Positions 16,402 to 23,922 of a stretch of DNA of 64,000 bases are shown here, piece by piece. The notes beneath the pieces were generated by a model. It was given only the letters and a program-made list of their open reading frames with translations, was not told where the DNA came from and did not search any database. Position numbers and translations under genes: made by a program. This DNA comes from Syntrophaceae bacterium. Lineage in GTDB: Bacteria > Desulfobacterota > Syntrophia > Syntrophales > UBA2192. How positions within the stretch are numbered: position 1 is the first letter of the stretch; each line of letters opens with the position of its first letter. The DNA lies in NCBI GenBank assembly GCA_013177795.1, contig JABLXY010000003.1, positions 637,578 through 701,577 of the forward strand, given 5' to 3'.

Positions 16402-16614
16402 CTTAATACGTCCCAGTTGATCTCGTCTATTGGGACAGTCAGCGTTTTCACCATGCCGATGCCTCTTCGTCCGTCATGCAGTGATCATGGGTGACATGCA
16501 TTGCGTGACATGCACAATTCGTCAAGCGTGATTTCTTATTCAGTGATATAGAATTTCAGTATAACTCTGGAACTGTCAGCGGAGTATATTACCTGCTTGC
16601 TTCGGGGATGAAGT

Positions 16615-17277
16615 ATGGATGTTGTCATGCACATTCTGGATTTTGCCGGCACCGCGGTCTTCGCGGTCACCGGCGCGCTCGCGGCCGGCCGGAAGAGAAT
16701 GGATATTTTCGGTGTGGTGGTGTTGGGTTGCGTGACGGCTCTCGGAGGCGGCACGCTGCGGGATGTCGTCCTTGGGATTCAACCGATCTTCTGGGTTTCG
16801 GACACCCGCTATCTCGCCGTGGCCACGATCGCGGCGATATGCACATTCTTCTTGGCGCGGATTTGGAAACTGCCAATGACGGTCCTCATGTATGCCGATG
16901 CTCTCGGCCTGGCCGTCTTTACCGTCATCGGGTTCCAGAAGGCGTTTGACGCCACCCATGCATACGGCATCGCGATCGTCATGGGTGTGACGACGGGTGT
17001 GGCCGGAGGCCTAATCCGAGACATTCTTTCCGGGGAAGTGCCTCTGATTCTTCGACGGGAAATCTACGCCTCGGCAAGCCTCTGCGGTGGTGCAATGCTC
17101 GCGTTGCTTTCCGGGTTGGAACTGCCGGCCCCGATTGTCTTGTCGGGCGCCGTTCTGACTACGCTGGTCATTCGAGTTGTTGCGCTGCATTGGAATCTGT
17201 CTTTACCGCTTTTTCGGTTTGAAGAGGACAAAGAGGATGAAGCACGACGTGAACTCCGGTCTGGTGGCGACGACTGA
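16615..17277 (+). CDS. TRIC-family (UPF0126) membrane channel protein
   Basis: 220 residues with seven hydrophobic spans forming two repeated halves. Family signatures are GTAVFAVTGALAAGRK near the start, ALGGGTLRDV in half 1 and GVAGGLIRDIL in half 2. Bacterial members are homotrimeric cation channels homologous to trimeric intracellular cation channels. The C-tail is charged (EEDKEDEARRE). It lies in the interval between tRNA remnant 2 and attL, so it may have come with an older element. 17278-17419 holds nothing recognisable. Confidence 0.85.
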   Translation: MDVVMHILDFAGTAVFAVTGALAAGRKRMDIFGVVVLGCVTALGGGTLRDVVLGIQPIFWVSDTRYLAVATIAAICTFFLARIWKLPMTVLMYADALGLAVFTVIGFQKAFDATHAYGIAIVMGVTTGVAGGLIRDILSGEVPLILRREIYASASLCGGAMLALLSGLELPAPIVLSGAVLTTLVIRVVALHWNLSLPLFRFEEDKEDEARRELRSGGDD

Positions 17278-17419
17278 CTGTGCGCCGCAGCCTGACATCA
17301 AGGCAGGGTCGCCTCCGGTCCAGCCTGTGTGCGTTTCTAACGTAAGTTTTCGGTTCGAAGGGACAGCAGGCTGCAAAGAAAGGAAATGATGACAACCGGT
17401 CAAAATGGGACACAAACGC

Positions 17420-17453
17420 AAAAAAAAGGGATCAGCCCCCAAAAGCCGACCCC
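17420..17453 (-). terminator. tRNA-side terminator at attL
   Basis: On the minus strand GGGGTCGGC pairs with GCTGATCCC (two G-U pairs), followed by eight U. It has the same place relative to the att core as the hairpins at the other three tRNA-Phe copies. Confidence 0.65.
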
Positions 17454-17510
17454 TTGATTTTCCTGGTGGGTCAGGGCGGAGTCGAACCGCCGACACTCGG
17501 ATTTTCAGTC
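17449..17510. repeat. attL (62-bp core)
   Basis: Identical over 62 bp to 55923-55984. It contains the 3' part of tRNA-Phe (from the anticodon loop to CCA, minus strand) plus 15 bp of downstream sequence. It is not a functional tRNA because the 5' half is missing. Confidence 0.93.
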
Positions 17511-17568
17511 TCAGCTCCGGTTGTGATATTATTCAATAATAATAAATAGTTGCGTTTCTGGACCGTAG

Positions 17569-18666
17569 TCATTGCACTTTCAAGTCATTGTTTTTACTGG
17601 ATTTCTTGTAGTCACGCCGGAACGCCTTCAGGTTACGATCGACGATATTGGCAGCCCTGCGCAGATGCTCTGCCGCGACGTGCGTGTAGAACTCCGTCGT
17701 CGAGACCTTCGTGTGGCCGAGGTAGTTCTGGATCAGCCGCAGGTTCACATCCTCCCCCATCAGGATCGTCGCGATCGAGTGGCGCAGCAGGTGCGGGTTG
17801 ACCTTCTTCGTGACGCCCGCCTTCGCCACAGCCCGGGCCAGGGCCTTCCGGATGTTCAGCACGGGACGGCCCGTTTTTTTGTTCAGGAACAGATATTGGC
17901 CCGGCCTCATCATGGCCTCCGCCTTTTTGAGGTGCGAGATCAGCCAGCCGTTGAGCGGCAGCATCTTCCAGGAGCCGCCTTTCTGTCTAACCCGGACGGT
18001 TCGGTTCTCCAGGTCGAAGTCCTCGGGTTTCAGCCAGGCCGCCTCAGCCTTTCGCAGGCCCAGGCTGAAGAGGCACAGGAAATAGATCCGGTAGGTCTCC
18101 TCAGCCGCCTCGATGATGCGGACGGCCTCGCCGAAGGACAGCGGAATCGGCGTGGGGCGCTTCGCCGGCAGGGCCTCGATTTCGATGGGGCGCAGGCGGA
18201 GATTCTCCTGCTTGCGGCACCAGCGGAGAAATCCGGAGAAATAGGAAAGCTCCTTGTTGATCGTGCGGTTCGAAACGAGGTCGCCGTTCTTCTTGAAATG
18301 GTGCTCGGCCTTGCGCAGCTTCTTATAGAGGTTGACATGATGGACGTTGAGATCCTCGAGGCGCTCCCTGCCCAGGATCCGCTTGAAGTGTCTTTCGTAG
18401 ACCCGTTCGAGATCGTAGTGGGTTCCCCTGGAGCGGTGAATGGCGTACCATTCGAGGTATGAGGGGAAAACCTGTTCGACGGTTGAACCGGTCGGCACGA
18501 TGGGGTCGTCGGCGTTCCGGGCAGCCTTTTTCATGAGCTGCTCGATCGCCTTCGCATCGTCTTCGTCCTGTACGGAGGCCGGCAGCGTTACCCGGGCCCG
18601 CTTGCCCAGGCGGCCCTGCGGATAGTAGTCGATGACGAAGCGGTTTCCCCGGCGGCGGACGGACAT
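17569..18666 (-). CDS. int: tyrosine-type site-specific integrase
   Basis: 365 residues from ATG 18666 (MSVRRRGNRFVIDYYPQGR); an open extension to 18771 overlaps the NYN gene. An arm-binding N-terminal region and a core-binding SAM-like domain (about 62-160) precede a catalytic domain with R205 (LGLRKAE), K229, H292-x-x-R295 (HLLRH), H318 (LGHTK) and Y327 (EFYTHV). All catalytic residues are present. The gene ends 58 bp from attL, the classical position, and drives recombination at tRNA-Phe. Confidence 0.95.
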   Translation of the reverse strand: MSVRRRGNRFVIDYYPQGRLGKRARVTLPASVQDEDDAKAIEQLMKKAARNADDPIVPTGSTVEQVFPSYLEWYAIHRSRGTHYDLERVYERHFKRILGRERLEDLNVHHVNLYKKLRKAEHHFKKNGDLVSNRTINKELSYFSGFLRWCRKQENLRLRPIEIEALPAKRPTPIPLSFGEAVRIIEAAEETYRIYFLCLFSLGLRKAEAAWLKPEDFDLENRTVRVRQKGGSWKMLPLNGWLISHLKKAEAMMRPGQYLFLNKKTGRPVLNIRKALARAVAKAGVTKKVNPHLLRHSIATILMGEDVNLRLIQNYLGHTKVSTTEFYTHVAAEHLRRAANIVDRNLKAFRRDYKKSSKNNDLKVQ

Positions 18667-18674
18667 CTGCAGAC

Positions 18675-19268
18675 TTATGGTTTCGGAAAGACTTTGCCGA
18701 AATGGACTTCGCGGATAATATCGGAGTGAATTTTCAACTCCCGGTTGATATCGGGTTGCACGTCCGGACACGACGGGAAAATGACCTGGAGCCCGTTGAT
18801 CCTTGCCACCTTCAGGGCAGGAACAACGTCAGTGTCATAGGAGAAAATGAGGATCCTGTCCGCTAGCCTGCAATAGGAGACGTGCGCAATGTCCAGGCCG
18901 AGGAGCATATCGACTTTTTTCTGGATGAAGATCGTGTTGCCGTTTACGTCCTTTCCTCGCGGAACGAGAGATCCCTTGCGGATGGCGATGTGATTCGCGA
19001 TGCTGAGGCGTTCGATAAATGATGTGGCGTGCTTGTAAGTGTTCGTTTTCGAATAGTCGGTTCCGTCGATGATTTCGCCATAGGGATCCGTCAGATAGAA
19101 AAAGATCCGGTAAACCTCTTCTGTTCCCGGATCGATGAAAGCATTTATATATTTGATAACATTGGCAGTGTCGTTATAATTGATCTTATATTTCAGCCTT
19201 TTGCCGGCTTCCGTGAAGACCCCCTTCCTGACGTTGTCCCAATCGACGAAAACAGCCACCTTTTTCAT
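18675..19268 (-). CDS. NYN-domain (LabA/PIN-like) protein
   Basis: 197 residues from ATG 19268 (MKKVAVFVDWDNVRKGV). The NYN fold is clear: acidic D9/D11 in VFVDWDN, K118-x-D120 (KKVDMLLGLD) and D145/D147 (FSYDTDVVPAL), followed by GLQVIFPS. These are PIN-like, metal-dependent nuclease candidates acting on RNA. It is 8 bp upstream of int on the same strand, so the two are probably co-transcribed. NYN genes at phage edges can be lysogen-expressed cargo; a role in defence or RNA control is an inference. Confidence 0.8.
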   Translation of the reverse strand: MKKVAVFVDWDNVRKGVFTEAGKRLKYKINYNDTANVIKYINAFIDPGTEEVYRIFFYLTDPYGEIIDGTDYSKTNTYKHATSFIERLSIANHIAIRKGSLVPRGKDVNGNTIFIQKKVDMLLGLDIAHVSYCRLADRILIFSYDTDVVPALKVARINGLQVIFPSCPDVQPDINRELKIHSDIIREVHFGKVFPKP

Positions 19269-19497
19269 GAAAGGACCCCCAAAAAAATTTGGGGAGGCTA
19301 TACGGCAAGATTTTATATCTCGCCAGCCTCCCGAGTGGATTTCATATTGGCTGTTTGATGATAATATCGGCTTCCTGTGCCCGGAAGTCAATACTTTTCG
19401 AACGGGGGAATTTTCTAAACCATTCGGAGCGCATTGTCAATAAATTTTTATAATGCAACCGAATAAGCAAGTTATATGCCGTCAGCCCTGCGCCCAT

Positions 19498-19755
19498 TTA
19501 TGACTGTTTGGTGATCTCCGAGCCGCAGTGTTTGCATTTCACGGCCTCGGCTTTGATCAATTCGGCGCAGAAGGGGCATTTCACGAGGCCCTGTTCCTCC
19601 GGCGGCGGCTCGATCTTCGGCAGGAGGGCGACGGCGAAGGAAAAGGGTCCAAAGATCGCCCCGAGCAGCAGCCAGGCAAAACCGCTGCGCCCGCGGCTGC
19701 TGGCGATCAGTGACGAGACAATACCGCAGAAGAGCCAGAGAACGATCCATTCCAT
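19498..19755 (-). CDS. membrane protein with C-terminal zinc ribbon
   Basis: 85 residues from ATG 19755, preceded by GGAGGACTGAA on the minus strand. Two N-terminal hydrophobic helices (about residues 3-20 and 27-45) are followed by a proline-rich linker and a zinc ribbon (CPFCAELIKAEAVKCKHCG), the arrangement of small inner-membrane proteins widespread in bacteria and prophages. Possible superinfection-exclusion or stress role, not demonstrated. It lies between repressor and NYN genes, suggesting expression in the lysogen. Confidence 0.75.
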   Translation of the reverse strand: MEWIVLWLFCGIVSSLIASSRGRSGFAWLLLGAIFGPFSFAVALLPKIEPPPEEQGLVKCPFCAELIKAEAVKCKHCGSEITKQS

Positions 19756-19776
19756 TTCAGTCCTCCACAAGATGTA

Positions 19777-20364
19777 TTAAATTGCCTTCTTTTCTGAACC
19801 TGCGTCTGCCGCGCCGACGGCTTCCGCATCCGCATCCGCCGACGCACCGGCTTCCATAGGGGGGCCGATCCGCTGCTCCAATGCCTTGAACTTTCTTTCG
19901 AGACTTCCCAGCTGCTGCTTGAGCGATCTCGTCTCGTCGTTGCGCCGCAGGGCGATCCTGTAGTCCTTCAGCCTCTCGTGAAACGACCGGATGATCAGGT
20001 CGTCGCCGGATTCCAGGATCTCCCGGACCAGGGCGAAAACCTCGGCGTGCTTCTCGTTCGTGGTTGTGTAGGGTTGAACCGGCTCTTCTGCCGCCGGAGC
20101 CTCCCGCCCGCGCCGCATCGGGCCCTGGCCGGTGAGGAGCCAGTCGAGATATTCGCGATAGTGAATAAATAACCCAGCCATTAGCTCGGCAGAAGGGCCT
20201 CGTGAAGGAGGTCTATTTTTTGTTCCGAGCACCATATTTAGATAACCTTGAGTAATTCCCATTTTATCTGCAAATTCAGCCTGCGTAATGCCAAGCTCAT
20301 CTTTTATAAACGATTTTAGGCGTTTAGAAAAATTAATATCTTTAGTAATTTTTTTACTTGACAT
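19777..20364 (-). CDS. phage repressor (XRE-type HTH)
   Basis: 195 residues. The N-terminal helix-turn-helix spans about residues 25-50 (GITQAEFADKMGITQGYLNMV), followed by a conserved loop and helix, then a coiled-coil-like middle (residues ~125-160) and an Ala/Asp-rich tail. There is no S24 peptidase domain, so induction would not use RecA-triggered self-cleavage of the lambda type. It reads away from the early genes across a shared promoter region, as a CI repressor does. Confidence 0.8.
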   Translation of the reverse strand: MSSKKITKDINFSKRLKSFIKDELGITQAEFADKMGITQGYLNMVLGTKNRPPSRGPSAELMAGLFIHYREYLDWLLTGQGPMRRGREAPAAEEPVQPYTTTNEKHAEVFALVREILESGDDLIIRSFHERLKDYRIALRRNDETRSLKQQLGSLERKFKALEQRIGPPMEAGASADADAEAVGAADAGSEKKAI

Positions 20365-20386
20365 ATTTATAGCTATAGTATATTAA
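20358..20386 (+). promoter_or_regulatory. early rightward promoter with operator-like dyad
   Basis: TTGACA (20358-20363) and TATTAA (20381-20386) are 17 bp apart. The dyad TATAGCTATA (20368-20377) lies between them, just upstream of the repressor ATG. This gives a P-R-like promoter that the repressor could block, and which also covers the repressor gene's own start region. Confidence 0.55.
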
Positions 20387-20453
20387 TTACTCCGTGCAGC
20401 GGTAAAAGTTATCAGAAACCCCCTGGACCGTAACACCGGGAACAGGAGGATCC

Positions 20454-20588
20454 ATGAAGCCTGAAAACTCGTGCCCCGTGTTCGAAACGTTCCTGGCCGA
20501 AACGTTGGACAATCCTGCCGGCAGAACGCAATTGCAGCAATATCTGGGCTCCCGGCTCATGCCTGGCCAGGATGATTGCAACGGATGA
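20454..20588 (+). CDS. 44-aa early protein
   Basis: ATG 20454 follows AGGAGGATCC, an excellent ribosome site. It encodes a 44-residue helical polypeptide (MKPENSCPVFETFLAETL start). The upstream site and first codons (GGATCCATGAAGCCTG) recur at 21253-21268 ahead of another small ORF. It is the first gene of the rightward early operon and so in the cro position, but no HTH is visible. Confidence 0.5.
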   Translation: MKPENSCPVFETFLAETLDNPAGRTQLQQYLGSRLMPGQDDCNG

Positions 20589-20604
20589 ACTTGCGAGAGA
20601 CTAT

Positions 20605-20880
20605 ATGGGCCTATCAATCTGCATCACCGAAACCTGGTCGGGAATCACAACAGGGATTTCTTTCGCAGTCTCCGCTCAAGCCTTAAAGCGCGTTCTTGGA
20701 GACGAATCAGGGCCCTATGGAACGCAACATACTCCCGAAGAACTGGAAGAGGCGCTGAATCAGGCAGTGACCGCGGCAGCAAGGATCCTGCTCGATGAAG
20801 CGCGGCAAAAGCTTCAGCTATGTCTGCTTTCTTCATTGGTCGAGCACCTGAAGAAAGACCTGGAAACTTCTGGACCGTAA
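20605..20880 (+). CDS. hypothetical early protein, 91 aa
   Basis: ATG 20605 follows GAGAGA; ATG 20572 is possible and overlaps the preceding ORF. The product is acidic and helical (EELEEALNQAVTAAARIL, SSLVEHLKKDLE). A minus-strand frame over 20645-20836 (start MKKADIAEAFAALHR) is a competing reading of similar quality. I prefer the plus strand for its ribosome site and operon position. Confidence 0.5.
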   Translation: MGLSICITETWSGITTGISFAVSAQALKRVLGDESGPYGTQHTPEELEEALNQAVTAAARILLDEARQKLQLCLLSSLVEHLKKDLETSGP

Positions 20881-20889
20881 CGCACGCAT

Positions 20890-21240
20890 ATGGACGAATA
20901 CGAAAAATCACTGCTTCTCAGGCTTCTCGACGCGGCACAGGACCTGAAGCTCATTATTGATGTCCAGCCGCGCGGGACTCCGCTGCTCATTTCCGGGAAA
21001 AATGTCCGCGATTCCCGCGCATACGAACTGGCCGGGCAGACCATCGCGGAGGCGAAGACCTATTTGACATCGAACCAGCCCCAGAGGCCAAGACAACCTT
21101 CTCTTTGTTGTTTCTGCAGAGAGAAGCCAGTGAAAATTATACATACGATCAACTGCGTTCCCTTCAGCGATTTCGAGAGGGTTGCCCGTCGACATCTGCC
21201 TGAGATAGCAAAGTCTCTTTCAAGTTCAATGGCCCCATAG
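20890..21240 (+). CDS. hypothetical early protein, 116 aa
   Basis: Starts 9 bp after the preceding stop. The N-terminal helix (MDEYEKSLLLRLLDAAQDLK) is followed by a strand-rich segment and a CCFCREK cluster near residue 73 that may bind metal. No family recognised. It lies in the low-GC early operon. Confidence 0.55.
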   Translation: MDEYEKSLLLRLLDAAQDLKLIIDVQPRGTPLLISGKNVRDSRAYELAGQTIAEAKTYLTSNQPQRPRQPSLCCFCREKPVKIIHTINCVPFSDFERVARRHLPEIAKSLSSSMAP

Positions 21241-21258
21241 CCGGAAACGGGAGGATCC

Positions 21259-21426
21259 ATGAAGCCTGCATGCCCCGATTGCAAAAAGTGCCTGCTGAAA
21301 TATCTCCGCAGTCGGCTTATTAGCAAGCATCGAAGAGCAGAAAAGCGGATTCTTCCCCTCCGGAGAAATCGAAGCGGCGCTCTATACATCGAAACGTCAG
21401 GACCTTTTTCCCGGGGAGAGTCGTGA
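21259..21426 (+). CDS. 55-aa basic early ORF
   Basis: ATG 21259 follows GGGAGGATCC. It has two CxxC-like cysteines (MKPACPDCKKC) and many Arg. Its first 16 bp including the ribosome site duplicate those of the ORF at 20454. The second half lies opposite the minus-strand gene 21320-21520, so only one of the two may be real. Confidence 0.4.
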   Translation: MKPACPDCKKCLLKYLRSRLISKHRRAEKRILPLRRNRSGALYIETSGPFSRGES

Positions 21427-21520
21427 CGGTCAATTTGTCTCCCACAGAGGGATACGTGCTGTAGCGGAATTCAACGAGCCCGGTTTCTCCATCAGGAAGT
21501 TTCTCGGATGAAAAAATCAT
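21320..21520 (-). CDS. 66-aa hypothetical protein (reverse-oriented early gene)
   Basis: Starts at ATG 21520 after ATGGGG on the minus strand. It is a beta-rich small protein (GLVEFRYSTYPSVGDKLTVT, FDFSGGEESAFLLFD), unlike random antisense sequence. It lies 30 bp downstream of the minus-strand gene at 21551-21853, and the two could be one transcript running against the early operon. Function unknown. Confidence 0.5.
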   Translation of the reverse strand: MIFSSEKLPDGETGLVEFRYSTYPSVGDKLTVTTLPGKKVLTFRCIERRFDFSGGEESAFLLFDAC

Positions 21521-21538
21521 ATGGACCCCATCGACATC
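21519..21538. repeat. 20-bp direct repeat, left copy
   Basis: ATATGGACCCCATCGACATC here is identical to 21875-21894, which is the start of the HTH gene. The two copies bracket the minus-strand gene 21551-21853, suggesting that an insertion duplicated or captured the start of the HTH gene. Confidence 0.7.
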
Positions 21539-21550
21539 AATTGAAGCAGA

Positions 21551-21853
21551 TCATGACGGTTTCCGCACCCATGCATCAAATACAGCTGAAATCCCGAAAC
21601 GGTCTGCATGGTCCACTAATTCGCGTGTACGCAGATCGAGATCAGGCTCTGCTGGCATCTCAATCTCTATCGGGCCCATTTGCACCTCCTGCGGAAGCCA
21701 CTGATGCTCACTGACATAGCGAAGGGCCCTCAAAAGAGCGCTCTCCGCCGAAACGGTTTTAACCCAGACACTGGCAAGCGCCCCTTCCAGCGATTCTTTG
21801 TGTTCGTTCCATTCGCTGGGGGTCGTCTTGATGACAATCAAATAGATTTTCAT
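21551..21853 (-). CDS. hypothetical protein, 100 aa (reverse-oriented early gene)
   Basis: From ATG 21853 (MKIYLIVIKTTPSEWNEHKE). An N-terminal strand is followed by a long helix (SAESALLRALRYVSEHQWLP) and an acidic C-terminal half, and coding character is good. It reads against the surrounding early genes and is bracketed by 20-bp direct repeats. A lysogen-expressed accessory gene (moron) is plausible. No family recognised. Confidence 0.6.
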   Translation of the reverse strand: MKIYLIVIKTTPSEWNEHKESLEGALASVWVKTVSAESALLRALRYVSEHQWLPQEVQMGPIEIEMPAEPDLDLRTRELVDHADRFGISAVFDAWVRKPS

Positions 21854-21874
21854 ACCCAACCCGAGGAGCAGCAA

Positions 21875-21894
21875 ATATGGACCCCATCGACATC
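21875..21894. repeat. 20-bp direct repeat, right copy
   Basis: Identical to 21519-21538. This copy overlaps the ATG and first codons of the HTH gene at 21877. Confidence 0.7.
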
Positions 21895-22101
21895 CAGTAT
21901 GAGCTCAGGAAGAGAAACATCCTGCAATCGCAGATCGCCGAGGAGGCCGGCGTCTCGGCCGTTTCCATTTCCAAGGTCATCAGGGGGAAGTTGTGCTCCG
22001 CCCGCCTGATGGAGATTATCAGCCGGAAACTGGGGAAGGACCCCAGAGAGGTATTCGAAAACTACAGGGACAAACAGGTTATGCATAAACCAGCCTTATA
22101 G
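21877..22101 (+). CDS. small HTH DNA-binding regulator (Ner-like)
   Basis: 74 residues from ATG 21877, after CCGAGGAGCAG. One helix-turn-helix covers about residues 16-45 (LQSQIAEEAGVSAVSISKVIRG), then a helix LMEIISRKLG with the usual xRExFE end. Size and layout resemble phage Ner/Cro-type transcription regulators. It is the likely early-gene regulator opposing the repressor at 19777-20364. Confidence 0.75.
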   Translation: MDPIDIQYELRKRNILQSQIAEEAGVSAVSISKVIRGKLCSARLMEIISRKLGKDPREVFENYRDKQVMHKPAL

Positions 22102-22180
22102 AGAAAGCAAGGGGATTGTCGACCGGTTAACCCATCGATTTTTTGTTTGCCATTATGCCCTGCGCCGGAGGTTGTAAACT

Positions 22181-22648
22181 GTGAAATCCTACGAAGCGCT
22201 GAACCGGGCCATCAGCCGTCAGACTGTCGAGCATGCCAGGCGGCTGCACGTCTCAACCTCTCTCGTTCACAAATGGCAGGAGCCCTCCACCGATTTCACG
22301 GATTCGGGAGCCTACAATCCCCTGGACCGCATCGAGACCATCATCGAAACGGCCCTCTCCCTGGGCGTGAAGCCGGAAGACGCCCTCGCCCCCATTTATT
22401 ACTTGGCCGAGCGCTTCGGCCAGATCGTCATTCCCGTCCCGGCCATCGAAACCAGTGTCACATCCGTCTCCGCCGAGTTGCTGAAGACCATCCAGGAGTT
22501 CGGTGATCTGGCCTCGGAGGCGTCAAAGGCCCTGCAGGACGGGAAGATCACCTGGCAGGAGCACGACCGGATCAACCGCGAGGCCTGGGAGCTGATCCGC
22601 CAGGTGGCGGTGTTTCTCCGGCGCGTGGAAGGGGCGGTGAAGAAATGA
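22181..22648 (+). CDS. phage regulatory protein, CII/CP76-like
   Basis: 155 residues from GTG 22181 (CGGAGG upstream). The N-terminal half (SYEALNRAISRQTVEHARRLHVSTSLVHKWQEP) contains an HTH and matches the layout of the PF06892 phage regulatory proteins. The C-terminal half is helical (QEFGDLASEASKALQDGKIT), as in that family, where it mediates oligomerisation. Likely controls lysogeny or early replication genes. It overlaps the next gene by 4 bp. Confidence 0.75.
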   Translation: MKSYEALNRAISRQTVEHARRLHVSTSLVHKWQEPSTDFTDSGAYNPLDRIETIIETALSLGVKPEDALAPIYYLAERFGQIVIPVPAIETSVTSVSAELLKTIQEFGDLASEASKALQDGKITWQEHDRINREAWELIRQVAVFLRRVEGAVKK

Positions 22649-22929
22649 AATCCGGATCGCATCGGGAGCCTCGTGTTGCACAGGCCGGGGACGGCGCCTC
22701 CCCGTCCCCGGCCACTCTCGATGAGCTTCGTGAGCGCATTGAGCGCCTCGAGGAGGTCATCCGCGTCAATATGATGGCAAGGGTGCAGGATCCGGGTTTG
22801 GACGAGACGGCCCTGAATCGCGCCATCCGAGAGCTGGCCCGCGGGAACCGCAAGCCCCTGGAGCGCTACCTGCGCCGCGGCGGGAAAATCCCGCCCCTCG
22901 CATCCATCAAGGGGGAGAGATCATGCTGA
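22645..22929 (+). CDS. hypothetical protein, 94 aa
   Basis: Start overlaps the CII-like stop (ATGA). A short disordered head is followed by a coiled coil (LDELRERIERLEEVIRVNMM, residues 25-45) and a basic tail. No family recognised. The stop overlaps the next small gene by 7 bp. Confidence 0.6.
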   Translation: MKSGSHREPRVAQAGDGASPSPATLDELRERIERLEEVIRVNMMARVQDPGLDETALNRAIRELARGNRKPLERYLRRGGKIPPLASIKGERSC

Positions 22930-23087
22930 GGAGATTTCAGGACTACATCGAGAATTCAAGCTGGGACCGCCTCATCGAGGAAGACGGTCGCATCCTGCGA
23001 CTCATCTGCTGGGGGGTGCTGCTCGTTGCGGCATCCTATCTGGGCGGCGTGATGATCTCCGTCCTGCTCAGGGGCCCCATGCAGTGA
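22923..23087 (+). CDS. 54-aa single-span membrane protein
   Basis: ATG 22923 overlaps the previous gene's end, after GGGGGAGAG. A charged N-terminal helix (MLRRFQDYIENSSWDRLIEE) precedes one transmembrane segment (about residues 27-49). Too small to classify. It is part of the early operon. 23088-23296 is gene-free apart from a hairpin and an 18-codon ORF at 23240-23296. Confidence 0.6.
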   Translation: MLRRFQDYIENSSWDRLIEEDGRILRLICWGVLLVAASYLGGVMISVLLRGPMQ

Positions 23088-23173
23088 ACCGGTGCGCCGC
23101 ACAAGGCGAAGGCGCTGCTGTCGTCGGGCTCGGCAGTCAAACGCCGTGAGAGTGAGACGGGCGCACCGTAGCC

Positions 23174-23211
23174 GCCCGGGGCCAGTTTCCCCTCCTTCTC
23201 TGGCCCCGGGC
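23174..23211. repeat. 12-bp perfect hairpin
   Basis: GCCCGGGGCCAG (23174-23185) pairs with CTGGCCCCGGGC (23200-23211), with a 14-nt loop, followed by AACAAAAAAAG on the plus strand. The missing U-run argues against a plus-strand intrinsic terminator. It may be an RNA-processing or attenuation structure within the early operon. Confidence 0.5.
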
Positions 23212-23296
23212 AACAAAAAAAGATCAGCGAGGTGCTGCACATGTCCTCGTTCGATCCCAGCAAATTTCTCAGGGAGGGCAAAGAGAGGGAGGAATG

Positions 23297-23563
23297 ATGA
23301 GAGAATGGGAGATCTGCCGTCGGTGCGGCCGGCTGAAGAATCCGGCTATGTTCTGCGATTGTATGTCTCCGGAGGAATTGGAAGAGGCTCGCACGATGTA
23401 TCATCGCAATCAGAGAAAGGTTATCACAGAGCCGAAGAGCGGGATCCGCTGCTTCCTCTGCCCTGAATGTCGGGCCCGCCTCGAGAAAGAGGTTGACGAG
23501 TATGTCGAGAGGCTGCGCAAGCACAGCGCCAAGACCAAAGAGTCTGTGGTCTCTGGCCGTTGA
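23297..23563 (+). CDS. zinc-finger-like hypothetical protein, 88 aa
   Basis: ATG 23297 follows GGGAGGAATG. Three Cys pairs (CRRCG, CDCM and CFLCPEC) could bind one or two zinc ions, and a C-terminal helix with EVDEYVERLRKHS follows. Probably a small phage DNA/RNA-binding or adaptor protein. No family recognised. Confidence 0.6.
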   Translation: MREWEICRRCGRLKNPAMFCDCMSPEELEEARTMYHRNQRKVITEPKSGIRCFLCPECRARLEKEVDEYVERLRKHSAKTKESVVSGR

Positions 23564-23620
23564 GCTGCGGACGTTTCTTTTTCTCGCCGCAGTCCTTCTG
23601 TGGCTGTTCACGAGGTGACC

Positions 23621-23854
23621 ATGATCCTCGTCGATTGCAACCCCGAACACGGAACGCGCTATCCGTATATGATGGTGGCCACCTGCCCGGGCGAGCTTGC
23701 GGCCTTCGGAAGAAAGCTCGGCCTCAAAGCCGAGTGGATCCGCCGCGACTTCGGGATCGAGCACTTCCGGATCAACGCCCTGAAAAGGCGTGAGGCCATC
23801 GCGAAGGGGGCCCGCGAGGCGAGCATGAAGGAGATCATCGCAACCGCTGCATAA
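23621..23854 (+). CDS. DUF4031-like small protein
   Basis: 77 residues from ATG 23621 (GAGGTGACC upstream). The pattern MILVDCNPEHGTRYPYMMVA...ELAAFGRKLGLKAEWIRRDF...HFRINALKRREAIAKGA follows the DUF4031 layout: a short strand with Asp, a helix of a metal-site-like W-x-x-x-D/H and a final basic helix. Occurs in many phages, function unknown. Confidence 0.7.
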   Translation: MILVDCNPEHGTRYPYMMVATCPGELAAFGRKLGLKAEWIRRDFGIEHFRINALKRREAIAKGAREASMKEIIATAA

Positions 23855-23922
23855 CCACCATTGGATCCCCCGGCGCCCGGCCCGGGGGCAAAGAACGCCG
23901 GGTACGAAAAGGGAGAGAGACG

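Noticed and set aside
17449..17510. A second tRNA-Phe at attL
   Set aside because: Only the 3' half (anticodon loop to CCA) is present; the 5' half is replaced by prophage sequence, so it is an att site, not a tRNA.
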